NCBI GenBank assembly: GCA_963752345.1
Contig: CAVVYA010000012.1
Coordinates: 101,841 to 165,840 of the forward strand
DNA from: CAVVYA01 sp963752345
GTDB lineage: Bacteria > Pseudomonadota > Alphaproteobacteria > SMXQ01
Length of the DNA stretch: 64,000 nucleotides
Direction of reading: 5' to 3'
Every line of letters begins with the position of its first letter. The stretch's first letter is position 1. A model generated the notes under the pieces. The model was given only the letters and a program-made list of their open reading frames with translations, was not told the DNA's origin and ran no database searches. Positions 22,509-31,923 of this stretch are shown piece after piece. The translations under genes and the position numbers were made by a program.

Positions 22509-23183
22509 ATGCGATGCCTCTATCATCTGTGGCTTTCCCCCTTCTGTCGTAAGGTCCGGCTCGTGATGAGCGAGAAGGGCATCGATTTCGACATGAAGGT
22601 CGAGAAAACCTGGGAGCGCCGTCCGGAATTCCTCGCCATGAACCCGGCGGGCCAGGTTCCGGTGCTGATCGAGGAGGACGGCAGCGTCCTGGTCGACAGC
22701 AACGTCATCTGCGAATACCTCGAGGAGGTCCATCCGACGAGCGGCAAGCCGATGCTCGGCGCCGATCCCATGCAGCGCGCCGAAGTGCGGCGGCTGGTCT
22801 CGTGGTTCGACATCAAGTTCTACCGCGAGGTCACCAACTGCCTGGTCGGCGAGAAGATTCAGAAGCGCTTCCTCGGCCTCGGCCAGCCGGATTCCAACGC
22901 CATCCGCGCCGGCCACGCCAATATCCACACCCACCTCGACTATATCGCCTGGCTCACCGAGCGGCGCAGTTGGCTCGCCGGCGACGATTTCTCGCTGGCC
23001 GACATTGCGGCGGCGTCCCATCTCTCCTGCCTGGACTATATCGGCGACGTGCCGTGGGACGACCATCCGGAAGCGCGCGACTGGTATGCCCGGATGAAGT
23101 CGCGCAAGACGTTCCGGCCGATCCTGGCCGACCATATCCCGGGAGTGCCGCCGCCCAGGCACTACGCCGATCCGGATTTCTGA
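22509..23183 (+). CDS. fzlA: GST-fold protein, FzlA-like
   Basis: The 224-residue protein has a thioredoxin-like N-terminal domain (LYHLWLSPFCRKVRLVMSEK, then NPAGQVPVLIEEDG) and an all-helical GST C-terminal domain. The C-terminal tail, with IPGVPPPRHYADPDF, matches the FtsZ-binding GST relatives called FzlA in Caulobacter, which curve FtsZ filaments and link constriction to wall synthesis. Assignment beyond GST relies on that tail and on memory of family sequences. A plain glutathione transferase is the alternative. No glutathione-contacting Ser or Cys is assigned. Confidence 0.72.
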   Translation: MRCLYHLWLSPFCRKVRLVMSEKGIDFDMKVEKTWERRPEFLAMNPAGQVPVLIEEDGSVLVDSNVICEYLEEVHPTSGKPMLGADPMQRAEVRRLVSWFDIKFYREVTNCLVGEKIQKRFLGLGQPDSNAIRAGHANIHTHLDYIAWLTERRSWLAGDDFSLADIAAASHLSCLDYIGDVPWDDHPEARDWYARMKSRKTFRPILADHIPGVPPPRHYADPDF

Positions 23184-23221
23184 CTGTTCCCCAGGCTCGG
23201 ACCCATGTCATAAGACGCGCC

Positions 23222-23680
23222 ATGACCCATGTCGACCCCAGCACGCTCGCCCCGCCCGACGATGCGGACGGCCCCCATAGCCAGATCTATCAGGCCTATC
23301 TGGATGGCCGCCTGCATCTCGGGCTGAAGTATTTCCAGCTCAACAGCCGCGGCTCGCCGGTCTACAAGCTGTGGGAGAACATCCTGCCGTTCGCCATGAT
23401 CGTCGTCATCGTGGCGCAATATACCTACGATTACGGCTACGTCGGCTTCGCGCTCAGTCTGCTGCTGACCGGCCTGCTCGGCTTCTATTTCATCCCGCGC
23501 TGGCTGGCGAAACGGGTGCGCGCCCGCGGCATGGCCATGGCGGTCAGCGGCGAGGAAGGTTGGGACACCCTGTGGAAGGCGGGCTGCCTGTCGATCCGCA
23601 TGGCCGACGATCCGGAAAAGGCCGCCGACTCGCCGGACGACGACTGGCGCGCCTTTGTCCAGGCCAACTTGTCGAAGTAG
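23222..23680 (+). CDS. Small membrane protein of unknown function
   Basis: The 152-residue protein has two predicted helices at about residues 55-73 (ILPFAMIVVIVAQYTY) and 76-95 (YVGFALSLLLTGLLGFYFIP), between polar termini. The ends are acidic to mixed, so a hairpin membrane protein with cytoplasmic tails is likely. I do not recognise a family. It starts 38 bases after fzlA and may be co-transcribed with it. Confidence 0.65.
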   Translation: MTHVDPSTLAPPDDADGPHSQIYQAYLDGRLHLGLKYFQLNSRGSPVYKLWENILPFAMIVVIVAQYTYDYGYVGFALSLLLTGLLGFYFIPRWLAKRVRARGMAMAVSGEEGWDTLWKAGCLSIRMADDPEKAADSPDDDWRAFVQANLSK

Positions 23681-23750
23681 CCGACGCGCCGCAGTTTCAC
23701 CACAGTCCCCTGCCAGATTCCTCGCTCCGCAACTGACGAGGAGGGATTCC

Positions 23751-24455
23751 GTGCGCGTTGTCACGACTGGCCTGGTGGCTTTGGTCCTTGCCTGTATCGC
23801 CGCGCTGCCCGCCGGCGCGCAGGTCATCCAGCCGCGCGATGAGATCGTGCTCAACCTCGCCGCCGAAGGCTGGGTCGAAACCAAGACCGCCCGGGTGCTC
23901 GCGGTGGCCGACGTGGCGATCGCGGCGGAGAACCGCAACGCGGTGCGCGACCGCATGATGGCCGCGCTCAAGACCCTGTCGCCCGACGCGGAATGGCGCA
24001 TCAGCCAGTTCACCCGCAATCAGGATCCCGCCGGGCTCGAGCGCTGGCGCGTCACCGCCGAAGCGCGCCTGCCCGAAGCGGCGCTCGGCGGCCTCGACGA
24101 GCGCGCCAAGCAGCAGAGCCAGCCCGGCCTGCAACTGCGCATCCAGGCGATCCAGTTCACGCCGACGGTGGAGGAGCGCGAGGCGGCGCTCGCCAGCTTG
24201 CGCGGGCAACTCTACGCCCAGGCGAAGGAAGAGGCGGCGCGCGTCGCCAAGCTGTGGCCCGAGCGCAACTTCCGCGTCGCCCGCATCGAGATCGGCAGCC
24301 CGGCCTACCGCACCTTGCCGGCGCCCATGGCCACCCAGGCGTTTCGCGATCGGGACGGCGCGGCCGGCGCCGCCGAGTCGGACTTCGGCGAAGCGGTCTC
24401 GGTCGCGCAGAAGCTCAACCTGCAGGCCACGGTGACGCTGACGCCTGAAAAATAG
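23751..24455 (+). CDS. Exported protein of unknown function, possibly SIMPL-like
   Basis: The GTG at 23751 follows GAGGAGG by 6 bases and opens a clear signal peptide ending in AALPAGAQ. The mature part of about 210 residues has alternating strand and helix character, with NLAAEGWVETKTARVLAVADVAI near the start and EEREAALASLRGQLYAQAKEEAARVAKL in the middle. That layout resembles SIMPL/DUF541 periplasmic proteins, but I see no decisive motif. It is convergent with the TPR gene, with a repeat between them. Confidence 0.62.
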   Translation: MRVVTTGLVALVLACIAALPAGAQVIQPRDEIVLNLAAEGWVETKTARVLAVADVAIAAENRNAVRDRMMAALKTLSPDAEWRISQFTRNQDPAGLERWRVTAEARLPEAALGGLDERAKQQSQPGLQLRIQAIQFTPTVEEREAALASLRGQLYAQAKEEAARVAKLWPERNFRVARIEIGSPAYRTLPAPMATQAFRDRDGAAGAAESDFGEAVSVAQKLNLQATVTLTPEK

Positions 24456-24478
24456 GCGGTGTTCTGCGGCGCAGGTTT

Positions 24479-24651
24479 TTTAACCCTCCCCACCCGTGGG
24501 GGAGGGTGCGAGCGTAGCGAGCGGGTGGGGGAGCTTGCCGGCGTCACCCCCACCCCGACCCTCCCCCATCGAGGGGGAGGGAGAGCGCACACGATGCCGC
24601 GCTCACGAGCGACACTTCGTTACTGAATCCCCACGGGTGGGGAGGGTTTAA
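24479..24651. repeat. Palindromic intergenic repeat between convergent genes
   Basis: About 170 bases are bounded by 20-base inverted repeats that match exactly: AACCCTCCCCACCCGTGGGG (24482-24501) and its complement at 24629-24648. Inside are further C- and G-rich hairpins (CCCTCCCCC near 24559 pairing with GGGGGAGGG near 24573, and G-rich copies near 24500 and 24530). There is no open reading frame. It looks like the non-coding dispersed palindromic repeats found in many alphaproteobacteria. Its position between convergent genes suggests it may also stop transcripts from both sides. Confidence 0.72.
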
Positions 24652-24670
24652 GGACGTCCGCGGCCCTTCG

Positions 24671-25501
24671 CTACTTCGCTTTGGCCGGTGGCGCCTTGAG
24701 CCGCGTGGCGGCTTCCTTGCCTTGGATGCTGTTGGGCGCCAGCTTGACGATGGATTGCAGGTCGGCGCGCGCGCCGGCCTCGTCCTTGCGCAAGGATTTG
24801 ATCGTCGCCCGCTCGAGCAGCGCTTCCGGGCTGCGCGACGATAGCGCGACGGCGCGGTTGGCGTCTTCCAGCGCGAGGTCGAGGCTGTTCACATGGCGAT
24901 AGGCATTGGCGCGATAGAGCCAGGCCTCGGGCCGGTCGGGCGCGATCTCGATGGCGATGTTGAGATCGTCGATCGCCTCGAAATGCTTGCCCGCCTCGTC
25001 GCGCGCCACCGCGCGGTCGATCAGGAAATCGGCCTCGCGTGGCTTGAACAGGATCGCCTTGTCGTAGAAGCCGAGCGCCTGATCGTTCATGCCGGCGAGC
25101 CAATAGGCCTGGCCCGCCTGATTGTAGAGGTCCGCCTTGAGCGGCAGGATTTCCTCCTTGGCGTCCTCGGCGAGATCCTCGAGCAGCTTCGCCGCCTGGA
25201 CATAGCTTTCCTTGGCGACGAGCGCGATCGCCAGGCAATGACGCGGGCCGAAATTGCCGCCCGATTCCCACCATTTCTTGGCGCGCTCGATCGCCGCATC
25301 GGGCTTCTTGCGCGCCATGTCCATACAGGCGGCATATTCCGCGTCCTGATCCGGCTTTTTCGCCGCGGGTTTGGCGGGCTGCGAGGCGGCGGGTTTGGCC
25401 GGCTGCTGACTCCACGCAGGAAACGACGGCGCAGCCGCGATCAGGCCGGCGACCGGCAGGGCGGCAAGGTGAATCAGGGAACGGCGAAACGAGCGATGCA
25501 T
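24671..25501 (-). CDS. Exported TPR-repeat protein
   Basis: The 276-residue protein begins with a signal peptide (MHRSFRRSLIHLAALPVAGL...AAAPSFPAWSQ) and a Lys/Pro/Ala-rich linker. Several tetratricopeptide repeats fill residues about 60-260, for example AGQAYWLAGMNDQALGFYDKA and AWLYRANAYRHVNSLDLALED. It is probably a periplasmic scaffold. The start at 25501 is chosen for the signal peptide; upstream codons in the same frame look non-coding. No enzyme motif is present. Confidence 0.78.
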   Translation of the reverse strand: MHRSFRRSLIHLAALPVAGLIAAAPSFPAWSQQPAKPAASQPAKPAAKKPDQDAEYAACMDMARKKPDAAIERAKKWWESGGNFGPRHCLAIALVAKESYVQAAKLLEDLAEDAKEEILPLKADLYNQAGQAYWLAGMNDQALGFYDKAILFKPREADFLIDRAVARDEAGKHFEAIDDLNIAIEIAPDRPEAWLYRANAYRHVNSLDLALEDANRAVALSSRSPEALLERATIKSLRKDEAGARADLQSIVKLAPNSIQGKEAATRLKAPPAKAK

Positions 25502-25608
25502 AGCCTGAACTTGCTCAACCGCGGCGCGCTTGGCAAGCCCGCTGTTGGCTGTCCGCACAAGCGGGCCGAAGCTTGCGTTCGCCGGGGGTTCCGCGTCATA
25601 TCCGCACC

Positions 25609-26529
25609 ATGACGGACCGCTCCGACAAACGTTTATTCTGCTTCGGGCTCGGCTACAGCGCGCAGGCTTTGGCGCGGGACTTGCGGGCCGAGGGATGGCG
25701 CATCGCCGGCACCAGCCGCGAGCCGGACAAGGCAAAAGACCTGCGCCGCCAGGGATTCGGCGTCTCCCTCTTCGACGGCACGGCTCCCATCGCGGACGCG
25801 GCCGGGGCGCTTGCCGGCGCGACGCACCTGCTGCTTTCGGTGCCGCCCGACGAATCGGGCGATGCCGTGCTGCGCTGGCATGGCACCGATATCGCCAAGC
25901 TGATGACGGCCACGCCGCGGCTCGCTTGGGTCGGTTACCTCTCCACCACGGGCGTCTACGGCGACCGCGCCGGCGGTTGGGTGGACGAGGCGGGCGAACG
26001 CCGTCCGACCGGCGAGCGCGGCCGCCGCCGTGTCGCGGCGGAGGATAGCTGGCTCGCCCTGTGGCGCGAGCATGGCGTGCCCGTGCATCTGTTCCGGCTC
26101 GCCGGGATCTACGGCCCGGGGCGCAGTGCGCTCGATACGGTGCGCGCCGGCAAAGCCCAGCGCATCGACAAGCCGGGCCAGGTCTTCTCGCGCATCCATG
26201 TGGACGATATCGTCGCCGTGCTGCGCGCGTCGATCGCCAAGCCCGATCCGGGTGCGGCTTACAACGTCTGCGACGACAATCCGGCGGCGCCCGAGGAAGT
26301 CATCCGCTATGCCTGCGAACTGCTCGGCGTGACGCCGCCGCCGCTGGTGCCGTTCGACCGCGCCGATCTGTCGCCCATGGCGCGCAGCTTCTATGACGAC
26401 AACAAGCGCGTGCGCAACGAACGCATAAAAACCGAGCTCGGCGTCACCCTGCGCTATCCGGATTACCGCGCCGGGCTCAACGCTCTGCTGCGGAACGGCT
26501 CTCCTGCCGGTCGCGCGCCAGGCCGGTAA
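25609..26529 (+). CDS. NAD(P)-dependent SDR/epimerase-like protein, YeeZ-like
   Basis: The N-terminus RLFCFGLGYSAQALARDLRA is the atypical Gly-rich NAD(P) site of YeeZ-type extended SDR proteins. VGYLSTTGVYGDRAGGWVDE carries the Ser/Thr and Tyr region, and LFRLAGIYGPGRSALD the next conserved strand. Length is 306 residues. The true substrate is unknown; epimerase or reductase chemistry on a nucleotide sugar or small metabolite is likely. Its 3' end overlaps the opposing hydrolase gene by 53 bases. Confidence 0.8.
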   Translation: MTDRSDKRLFCFGLGYSAQALARDLRAEGWRIAGTSREPDKAKDLRRQGFGVSLFDGTAPIADAAGALAGATHLLLSVPPDESGDAVLRWHGTDIAKLMTATPRLAWVGYLSTTGVYGDRAGGWVDEAGERRPTGERGRRRVAAEDSWLALWREHGVPVHLFRLAGIYGPGRSALDTVRAGKAQRIDKPGQVFSRIHVDDIVAVLRASIAKPDPGAAYNVCDDNPAAPEEVIRYACELLGVTPPPLVPFDRADLSPMARSFYDDNKRVRNERIKTELGVTLRYPDYRAGLNALLRNGSPAGRAPGR

Positions 26530-27289
26530 GCTCGGCCACCATCTGGCACAAGCGGCCGAGATCGGCGTCGCGCGACAGGCGATGGTCGCCGTCCTTGATC
26601 AGGCAAATTGCCACGTCCGGCGTTTCGAGCTTCTCGGCGATGCGCAGCGCGGTGGCGAAGGGCACATCCGGGTCGGCCATGCCCTGCAGCAGGCGGACCG
26701 GGCAATGCAGCGGGATGGCCTTGCCGAGCAACAAGTGCTTGCGGCCGTCCTCGATCAGCTTGCGGCTGAAGCGATAGGGCTGCTCGCCGTATTCGGACGG
26801 CTGCAGCACCGCGCCTTGTTCCATCATGGTCTTCTGTTCGGCGGCGCTGAGCTGTTGCCAGATCAGCTCTTCGGTGAAGTCGGGCGCGGCGGCGATGCCG
26901 ATCAGCCCGGCCACCCGATCCTGGCGGGCGAGCGCCGCCAGCAGGGCGAGCCAGCCGCCCATCGAGGAACCGACCAGGATCAGCGGTCCCTCGGTCAGTT
27001 CGTCGATGACCGCCAAGGCATCCTGCAGCCAGTCGTCGATTCCCGAATCGTCGAACTTCCCCTCCGACGCGCCGTGGCCGCGGTAGTCGAAGCGCAGGAA
27101 GGCCTGGCCGCGGTCGGCGCAGAACTGGGAGAGGGCGGCCGCCTTGGCGCCGCTCATATCGGACATGAAGCCGGGCAGGAAAACCACCGTCGGCGAGCGT
27201 CCCGGGGAGGCCAGATAGGCGAGCCTGGGCCCGGCAGCGGGCTGCAGATAAGCGGGCTCTTGTTGCAAAACCATGAGCTTTCCTGCCAT
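26477..27289 (-). CDS. Alpha/beta hydrolase
   Basis: The 270-residue protein has the fold's nucleophile elbow LVGSSMGGW, the oxyanion region VVFLPGFMSDMSG, a catalytic Asp in QGMADPDVPF and His in DGDHRLSRD. It resembles ABHD10-type serine hydrolases that cleave thioesters or acyl groups, but the substrate cannot be told. The ATG at 27289 is preferred; another at 27274 is possible. It overlaps the convergent SDR gene. Confidence 0.82.
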   Translation of the reverse strand: MAGKLMVLQQEPAYLQPAAGPRLAYLASPGRSPTVVFLPGFMSDMSGAKAAALSQFCADRGQAFLRFDYRGHGASEGKFDDSGIDDWLQDALAVIDELTEGPLILVGSSMGGWLALLAALARQDRVAGLIGIAAAPDFTEELIWQQLSAAEQKTMMEQGAVLQPSEYGEQPYRFSRKLIEDGRKHLLLGKAIPLHCPVRLLQGMADPDVPFATALRIAEKLETPDVAICLIKDGDHRLSRDADLGRLCQMVAELTGLARDRQESRSAAER

Positions 27290-27374
27290 AGACTGATGCG
27301 GGGCCCGAGCGGGCCGGTGGCTCACACGTAACATCGAATATGGTCCTGGCCAAAGTCAAAGGGAGTGCGGCGTC

Positions 27375-28572
27375 TTGAATGCTCCGTTGCCACCGGCCGT
27401 GCTGCAGGTGCTGCCTGCGCTCGGCACAGCGGGCGGCGTCGAGCGTGGCACCGTGGACGTCGCCAAGGCGCTGGTCGCGGCGGGCTGGCGCGCCATCGTC
27501 GCGTCGGAAGGCGGGCCGCTGGTTCGCGAGCTCGAACGCGCCGGCGCGGTCCACGTCACCCTGCCGCTCGCCTCGAAAAGCCCCGTGGTCATGATGACCA
27601 ATGTCGGACGGTTGCGCGCCCTGATTGCCGAGCACGGTGTCGATATCGTGCATGCCCGTTCGCGCGCGCCGGCATGGAGCGCGGAAGCGGCAGCGAAGCG
27701 CGCGGGCGCGCATTTCATGACCACGTTCCACGGCACCTATTCCCTCGGCTTGCCGATCAAGCGGCTCTACAACGCGGTCATGACGCGCGGCGAGCGGGTC
27801 ATTGCCATTTCGGATTTCATCGCCGAGCACATGGTGCAGACCTACAAAGTCGACCCCGCCAAGGTCCGCGTCATCCACCGCGGGGTCGACGTGCAGCAGT
27901 TCGATCCGGCCCATGTCAGCCAGGAGCGCGTCATTCGGCTCGCCGCGCAATGGCGGCTGCCGGAAGACCGCCACATCGTGCTGCTGCCGGGACGGCTGTC
28001 GAGCTGGAAGGGCCAGGACATGCTGATCGACGCGCTCGCGCGCCTGCGCCGCAAGGACCTGTTCGGCATCATGGTCGGCATCGGCCAGGGCAGCAGCGCG
28101 CTGCGCGAGGAGATGGAAGGTGCCATCCTGCGCGGCAAGCTCGAGGACAGCGTCCGCCTGATCGACGAATGCCGCGACATGCCGGCGGCCTATATGCTGG
28201 CCGATGTGGTGGTCGCGCCGTCGACCCGGCCGGAGGCTTTCGGACGCACGGTCGTCGAGGCCCAGGCCATGGGCCGGCCGATCATTGCCAGCGACCACGG
28301 CGGCGCGCGCGAGACCATCATCCCCGGCGCGACCGGCAGCCTGGTGCCGCCGGGCGACGCCGGCGCGCTCGCCGACGCGATCAGCCGGATGATCGGCCTG
28401 GACGGTCCCTCGCGCGACCGGCTCGGTCGCGCAGGCGAGCGCGCATGTGCGCGCCAATTTCACCAACGATGTGATGTGCGCCTCGACCCTGGCGGTCTAT
28501 GGCGAGCTCCTCGCCGAATCCCCCGTTTCCGCCGCCGGCGCCAGCGACGCCCTGCGGCCAGGCGTCGTCTGA
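27375..28572 (+). CDS. GT4-family glycosyltransferase (one frameshift)
   Basis: GT-B fold with family 4 features: an N-terminal GTAGGVERGTVDVAKAL nucleotide-binding lead, RVIHRGVDVQQF, LLPGRLSSWKGQDMLI and the donor EX7E-like segment PSTRPEAFGRTVVEAQAMG. It likely transfers a hexose to a lipopolysaccharide core or similar lipid-linked acceptor. A base is missing near 28443; in the other frame the C-terminus reads HVRANFTNDVMCASTLAVYG and stops at 28572. Without that correction the sequence appears fused to the next gene, which is an artefact. GT9 follows by 2 bases. Confidence 0.85.
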
Positions 28573-28574
28573 CT

Positions 28575-29534
28575 TTGGCCCCGAGCGGTGCCGAGGCTGC
28601 CCGGCGCATCCTGGTCATCAAGCTGGGCGCGCTCGGCGATTTCGCGCTCGCCATGGGTCCCTTCGCGGCGATCCGGCGCCATCATGCCGATGCCCATATC
28701 ACGTTGCTGACGATTCCGTCCCTGGCCGAGCTCGGCCGCGCCTGCGGCTATTTCGACGAGATCTGGACCGACAGCCGTCCCGGCGTGGTGAATCTGCCGG
28801 GCTGGTGGGCGCTGGCGCGCCGGCTCAACGGGCGGCGCTTTCAGCGGGTCTACGATCTCCAGACATCGGACCGCTCGAGCTTCTATTTCCGCCTGATGTC
28901 GCCGCCGTTCGGGCGCGCGCCCGAATGGTCGGGCATCGCGCGCGGCGCGTCCCATCCCCACGCCAATCCGCGGCGCGACTTCATGCACACCATCGAGCGG
29001 CAGAAGGAGCAACTCGCCATGGCGGGCATCGCGGCCGTGCCGCCGCCCGATCTCAGCTGGGTGAAGGCCGACGGCGGCCGTTTCGCGCTCGATGCGCCCT
29101 TCGTCCTGCTGGTGCCCGGCAGTTCGCCGCATCGGCCGGACAAGCGGTGGCCGGAGGTGCGGTTCGCCGAGCTCGCGCAACGGTTGCTCGATCGCGGCTA
29201 TTTGCCGGTCCTGCTTGGCGCCGAGGCGGAGCGCGACGTCATCGACAGCATCCGCAAGCGCGTGCCCGATGCGCGCGACCTGTGCGGCAAGACGTCCTAT
29301 TTCGACATCGTCGGTCTGGCGCAGCGCGCCGCGGGCGCGGTCGGCAACGACACCGGGCCGATGCATCTCATCGCGGCCGCGGGTTGCCGTACGGTGGTGC
29401 TGTTCTCGGACGCCTCCGACCCCAGCCTGTGCGCGCCGCGCGGGCCATTCCCCGACTCGGTCGTGGCGCTGCGGCGTCAGCCGCTCGCCGACCTGACCAT
29501 CGACGAAGTCCTGGCGGCCATCGCGCCGGACTGA
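28575..29534 (+). CDS. GT9-family glycosyltransferase (heptosyltransferase-like)
   Basis: The protein of about 319 residues starts at a TTG two bases after the GT4 stop. RRILVIKLGALGDFALAMGPF is the typical GT9 N-terminus, VLLVPGSSPHRPDKRWP the central strand, and VGNDTGPMHLIAAAG the conserved D-T-G-P-x-H motif. Family members add heptose or similar sugars to the LPS inner core. No ATG exists in the right place, so the TTG is a best choice. Together with the GT4 gene it may form a core-polysaccharide pair. Confidence 0.82.
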   Translation: MAPSGAEAARRILVIKLGALGDFALAMGPFAAIRRHHADAHITLLTIPSLAELGRACGYFDEIWTDSRPGVVNLPGWWALARRLNGRRFQRVYDLQTSDRSSFYFRLMSPPFGRAPEWSGIARGASHPHANPRRDFMHTIERQKEQLAMAGIAAVPPPDLSWVKADGGRFALDAPFVLLVPGSSPHRPDKRWPEVRFAELAQRLLDRGYLPVLLGAEAERDVIDSIRKRVPDARDLCGKTSYFDIVGLAQRAAGAVGNDTGPMHLIAAAGCRTVVLFSDASDPSLCAPRGPFPDSVVALRRQPLADLTIDEVLAAIAPD

Positions 29535-29839
29535 AGCGCGCGGCAAGACTCCGCGTCGATGCGCGTGACATGCCGAAGATGTGCATCAGCGATTTGACCA
29601 ACGTGATCGCGCCGTGGCGCTTGTGCTTGTGGGCGAGCGCGTCCATGCCAGCCAGGCGATCCGCACGACGCGCCGCTCGCCGACGAACGGCCGGTGGCCG
29701 TGGACAATCCGGCGCTCTCGCGCTTGAAATCGGGACCGCCGCGGACCAGATAAACGGCTGCGCCGGCTCCGTTTCTTGACAGCCGGCGCAACCTGGATAC
29801 AGTGCGCGGGCTTCAAAACCGGCGCACACAACGGATTTT
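29535..29839 (-). other. Gap before thrS with a possible broken small gene on the minus strand
   Basis: No intact gene is seen. On the minus strand, pieces in three frames read as one plausible protein if two indels are allowed: AAVYLVRGGPDFKRE, then RIVHGHRPFVGERRVVRIAWLAW, then MDALAHKHKRHGAITLVKSL ending in MHIFGMSRAST. I do not recognise it. It may be chance in GC-rich sequence. The last bases before 29840 hold the thrS leader. Confidence 0.22.
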
Positions 29840-31765
29840 ATGGTCGCGATCACCCTCCCCGACGGCAAGGCCCTGCAATTCCCCGGTCCGGTGACCCCCG
29901 CCGAGGTCGCGGCCAAGATCGGCCCGGGTCTGGCCAAGGCGGCGCTCGCCGCCAAGGTCGACGGCCAGCTCTGGGACCTCAACCGGCCCGTCGCCAACGA
30001 TGCCCGGGTCGCCATCGTCACCGGCAAGGATCGTGAGGCGCTCGATCTGCTGCGCCACGATGCCGCGCACGTGATGGCCCAGGCGGTGCAGGAGCTCTAT
30101 CCCGGCACCCAGATCACGTTCGGGCCGGCGACCGAGGACGGCTTCTATTACGATTTCGTGCGCGACGAGCCCTTCACGCCCGACGACTTCGCCAGGATCG
30201 AGGCCAAGATGCGCGAGATCGTCGCGCGCGACCTGCCGATCGAGCGCGAGGAATGGGCGCCGCAAAAGGCGGTCGAGCATTTCCGCAAGAGCGGCGAGAC
30301 CTACAAGGCCGAGTGGGTCGAGGAGATCGCCCAGCGCGGCGAGCCGATCTCGATCTATCGCCACGGCGACCAGTGGCTCGACCTGTGCATGGGTCCGCAT
30401 CTGGTCTCGACCGGCAAGCTGCCGACCGCGTTCAAGGTGATGAAGGTGGCGGGCGCCTATTGGCGCGGCGACGCGCGCAACCAGATGCTGCAGCGCATCT
30501 ACGGCACCGTGTGGCCCGACGACAAGCAGCTCCAGGCCTACCTCACCATGCTGGAGGAGGCGGAGAAGCGCGATCATCGCCGGCTCGGCCGCGAGATGGA
30601 CCTGTTCCATATCCAGGAAGAGGCGGTCGGTTCGGTGTTCTGGCACCCGAAAGGCTGGACGCTCTATCGCACGGTCGAATCCTATCTGCGCGGCCGGCTG
30701 GAAAAACACGGCTATGTCGAGGTCAAGACGCCGCAGCTCGTCGCGCGCAGCCTGTGGGAAGCTTCGGGCCACTGGGAGAAGTTCGGCAAGAACATGTTCC
30801 TGGCGGTGACCAAGGAAGAGAACACCGACATCGCCATCAAGCCGATGAACTGTCCGTGCCACGTGCAGATCTATCGCCAGGGCATCAAGAGCTATCGCGA
30901 CCTGCCGCTGCGCATGGCCGAGTTCGGCTCATGCCACCGCTACGAGCCGTCGGGCGCCTTGCACGGCATCATGCGCGTGCGCGCCTTTACCCAGGACGAC
31001 GCGCATATCTTCTGCACCGAGGACCAGATCACGTCGGAGACGGTCGCGTTCTGCGACCTGCTCAAATCGGTCTACCAGGATTTCGGCTTCACCGACGTCA
31101 AGGTGAAGTTCTCCGACCGGCCGCCGGTGCGCGCCGGCGAGGACGCGACCTGGGACAGAGCGGAACGCGCACTGCTCGACTCCGCCAAGGCCGCCGGACT
31201 GGAGACGATCCTCAATCCGGGCGAGGGCGCGTTCTACGGACCGAAGCTGGAATTCGTGCTGCGCGATGCCATCGGCCGCGACTGGCAGTGCGGCACCCTG
31301 CAGGTCGATTTCGTGCTGCCCGAGCGTCTCGATGCGTCCTATGTGGCGGAAGACGGCAGCCGCAAGCGGCCGGTCATGCTCCATCGCGCTATCTTCGGCT
31401 CGTTCGAGCGCTTCATCGGCATTCTTATAGAGAACTATGCCGGCAAGTTCCCGCTGTGGCTCGCGCCACAGCAGGCGGTGGTAACCACCATCACCAACGA
31501 TGCCGACGATTATGCCCGGATCGTTCACGGCGAGCTCAGCAAGGCCGGGCTGCGCGTCGAACTCGACCTGCGGGCGGAAAAGATCAGCTACAAGGTGCGC
31601 GAGCATTCGCTGGCCAAGGTGCCGCTGATCATCGCGGTCGGCAAGCGCGAGGCGGAGGAGCGCACCGTGGCCTTACGGCGGCTCGGCAGCCCGCAGCAAG
31701 AAACCCTTGCCTTGGGTGAGGCAGTCGCTAGACTGGCGGCCGAAGCTCAGGTGCCAGCTCACTGA
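29840..31765 (+). CDS. thrS: Threonyl-tRNA synthetase
   Basis: The 641-residue class II synthetase has a TGS domain at residues 1-60, an editing domain with the zinc-like HDAAHVMAQA site and a catalytic core. The core holds MNCPCHVQIY, whose Cys binds the zinc that recognises threonine, and motif 2 RMAEFGSCHRYEPSGAL. Motif 3 lies near VMLHRAIFGSFERFIGIL. The anticodon-binding domain fills about 540-640. It is uninterrupted, which contrasts with several frameshifted genes around it. infC follows after 158 bases. Confidence 0.97.
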   Translation: MVAITLPDGKALQFPGPVTPAEVAAKIGPGLAKAALAAKVDGQLWDLNRPVANDARVAIVTGKDREALDLLRHDAAHVMAQAVQELYPGTQITFGPATEDGFYYDFVRDEPFTPDDFARIEAKMREIVARDLPIEREEWAPQKAVEHFRKSGETYKAEWVEEIAQRGEPISIYRHGDQWLDLCMGPHLVSTGKLPTAFKVMKVAGAYWRGDARNQMLQRIYGTVWPDDKQLQAYLTMLEEAEKRDHRRLGREMDLFHIQEEAVGSVFWHPKGWTLYRTVESYLRGRLEKHGYVEVKTPQLVARSLWEASGHWEKFGKNMFLAVTKEENTDIAIKPMNCPCHVQIYRQGIKSYRDLPLRMAEFGSCHRYEPSGALHGIMRVRAFTQDDAHIFCTEDQITSETVAFCDLLKSVYQDFGFTDVKVKFSDRPPVRAGEDATWDRAERALLDSAKAAGLETILNPGEGAFYGPKLEFVLRDAIGRDWQCGTLQVDFVLPERLDASYVAEDGSRKRPVMLHRAIFGSFERFIGILIENYAGKFPLWLAPQQAVVTTITNDADDYARIVHGELSKAGLRVELDLRAEKISYKVREHSLAKVPLIIAVGKREAEERTVALRRLGSPQQETLALGEAVARLAAEAQVPAH

Positions 31766-31923
31766 TAAGGGAATATCGAACGGAAATGCTACGCTTTCCC
31801 GCGCCAATGGGGCGGCGGGCGGTGTTGGCATGCCGGGTCTTTGCGTCCCACCGGGCCCGTTCCGGGGCCACCTGATCTCATTATCCGTCGCATGATCTGC
31901 GTCAACAGAAACAGGAGAGTTAC

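Noticed and set aside
24479..24651. CRISPR array or IS end
   Set aside because: There are no regularly spaced direct repeats and no transposase; the inverted repeats fit a palindromic dispersed repeat.
27375..29534. A 719-residue GT4-GT9 fusion protein
   Set aside because: The two halves join only because one base is missing near 28443. In the other frame the GT4 C-terminus ends properly at 28572, and GT9 starts two bases later.
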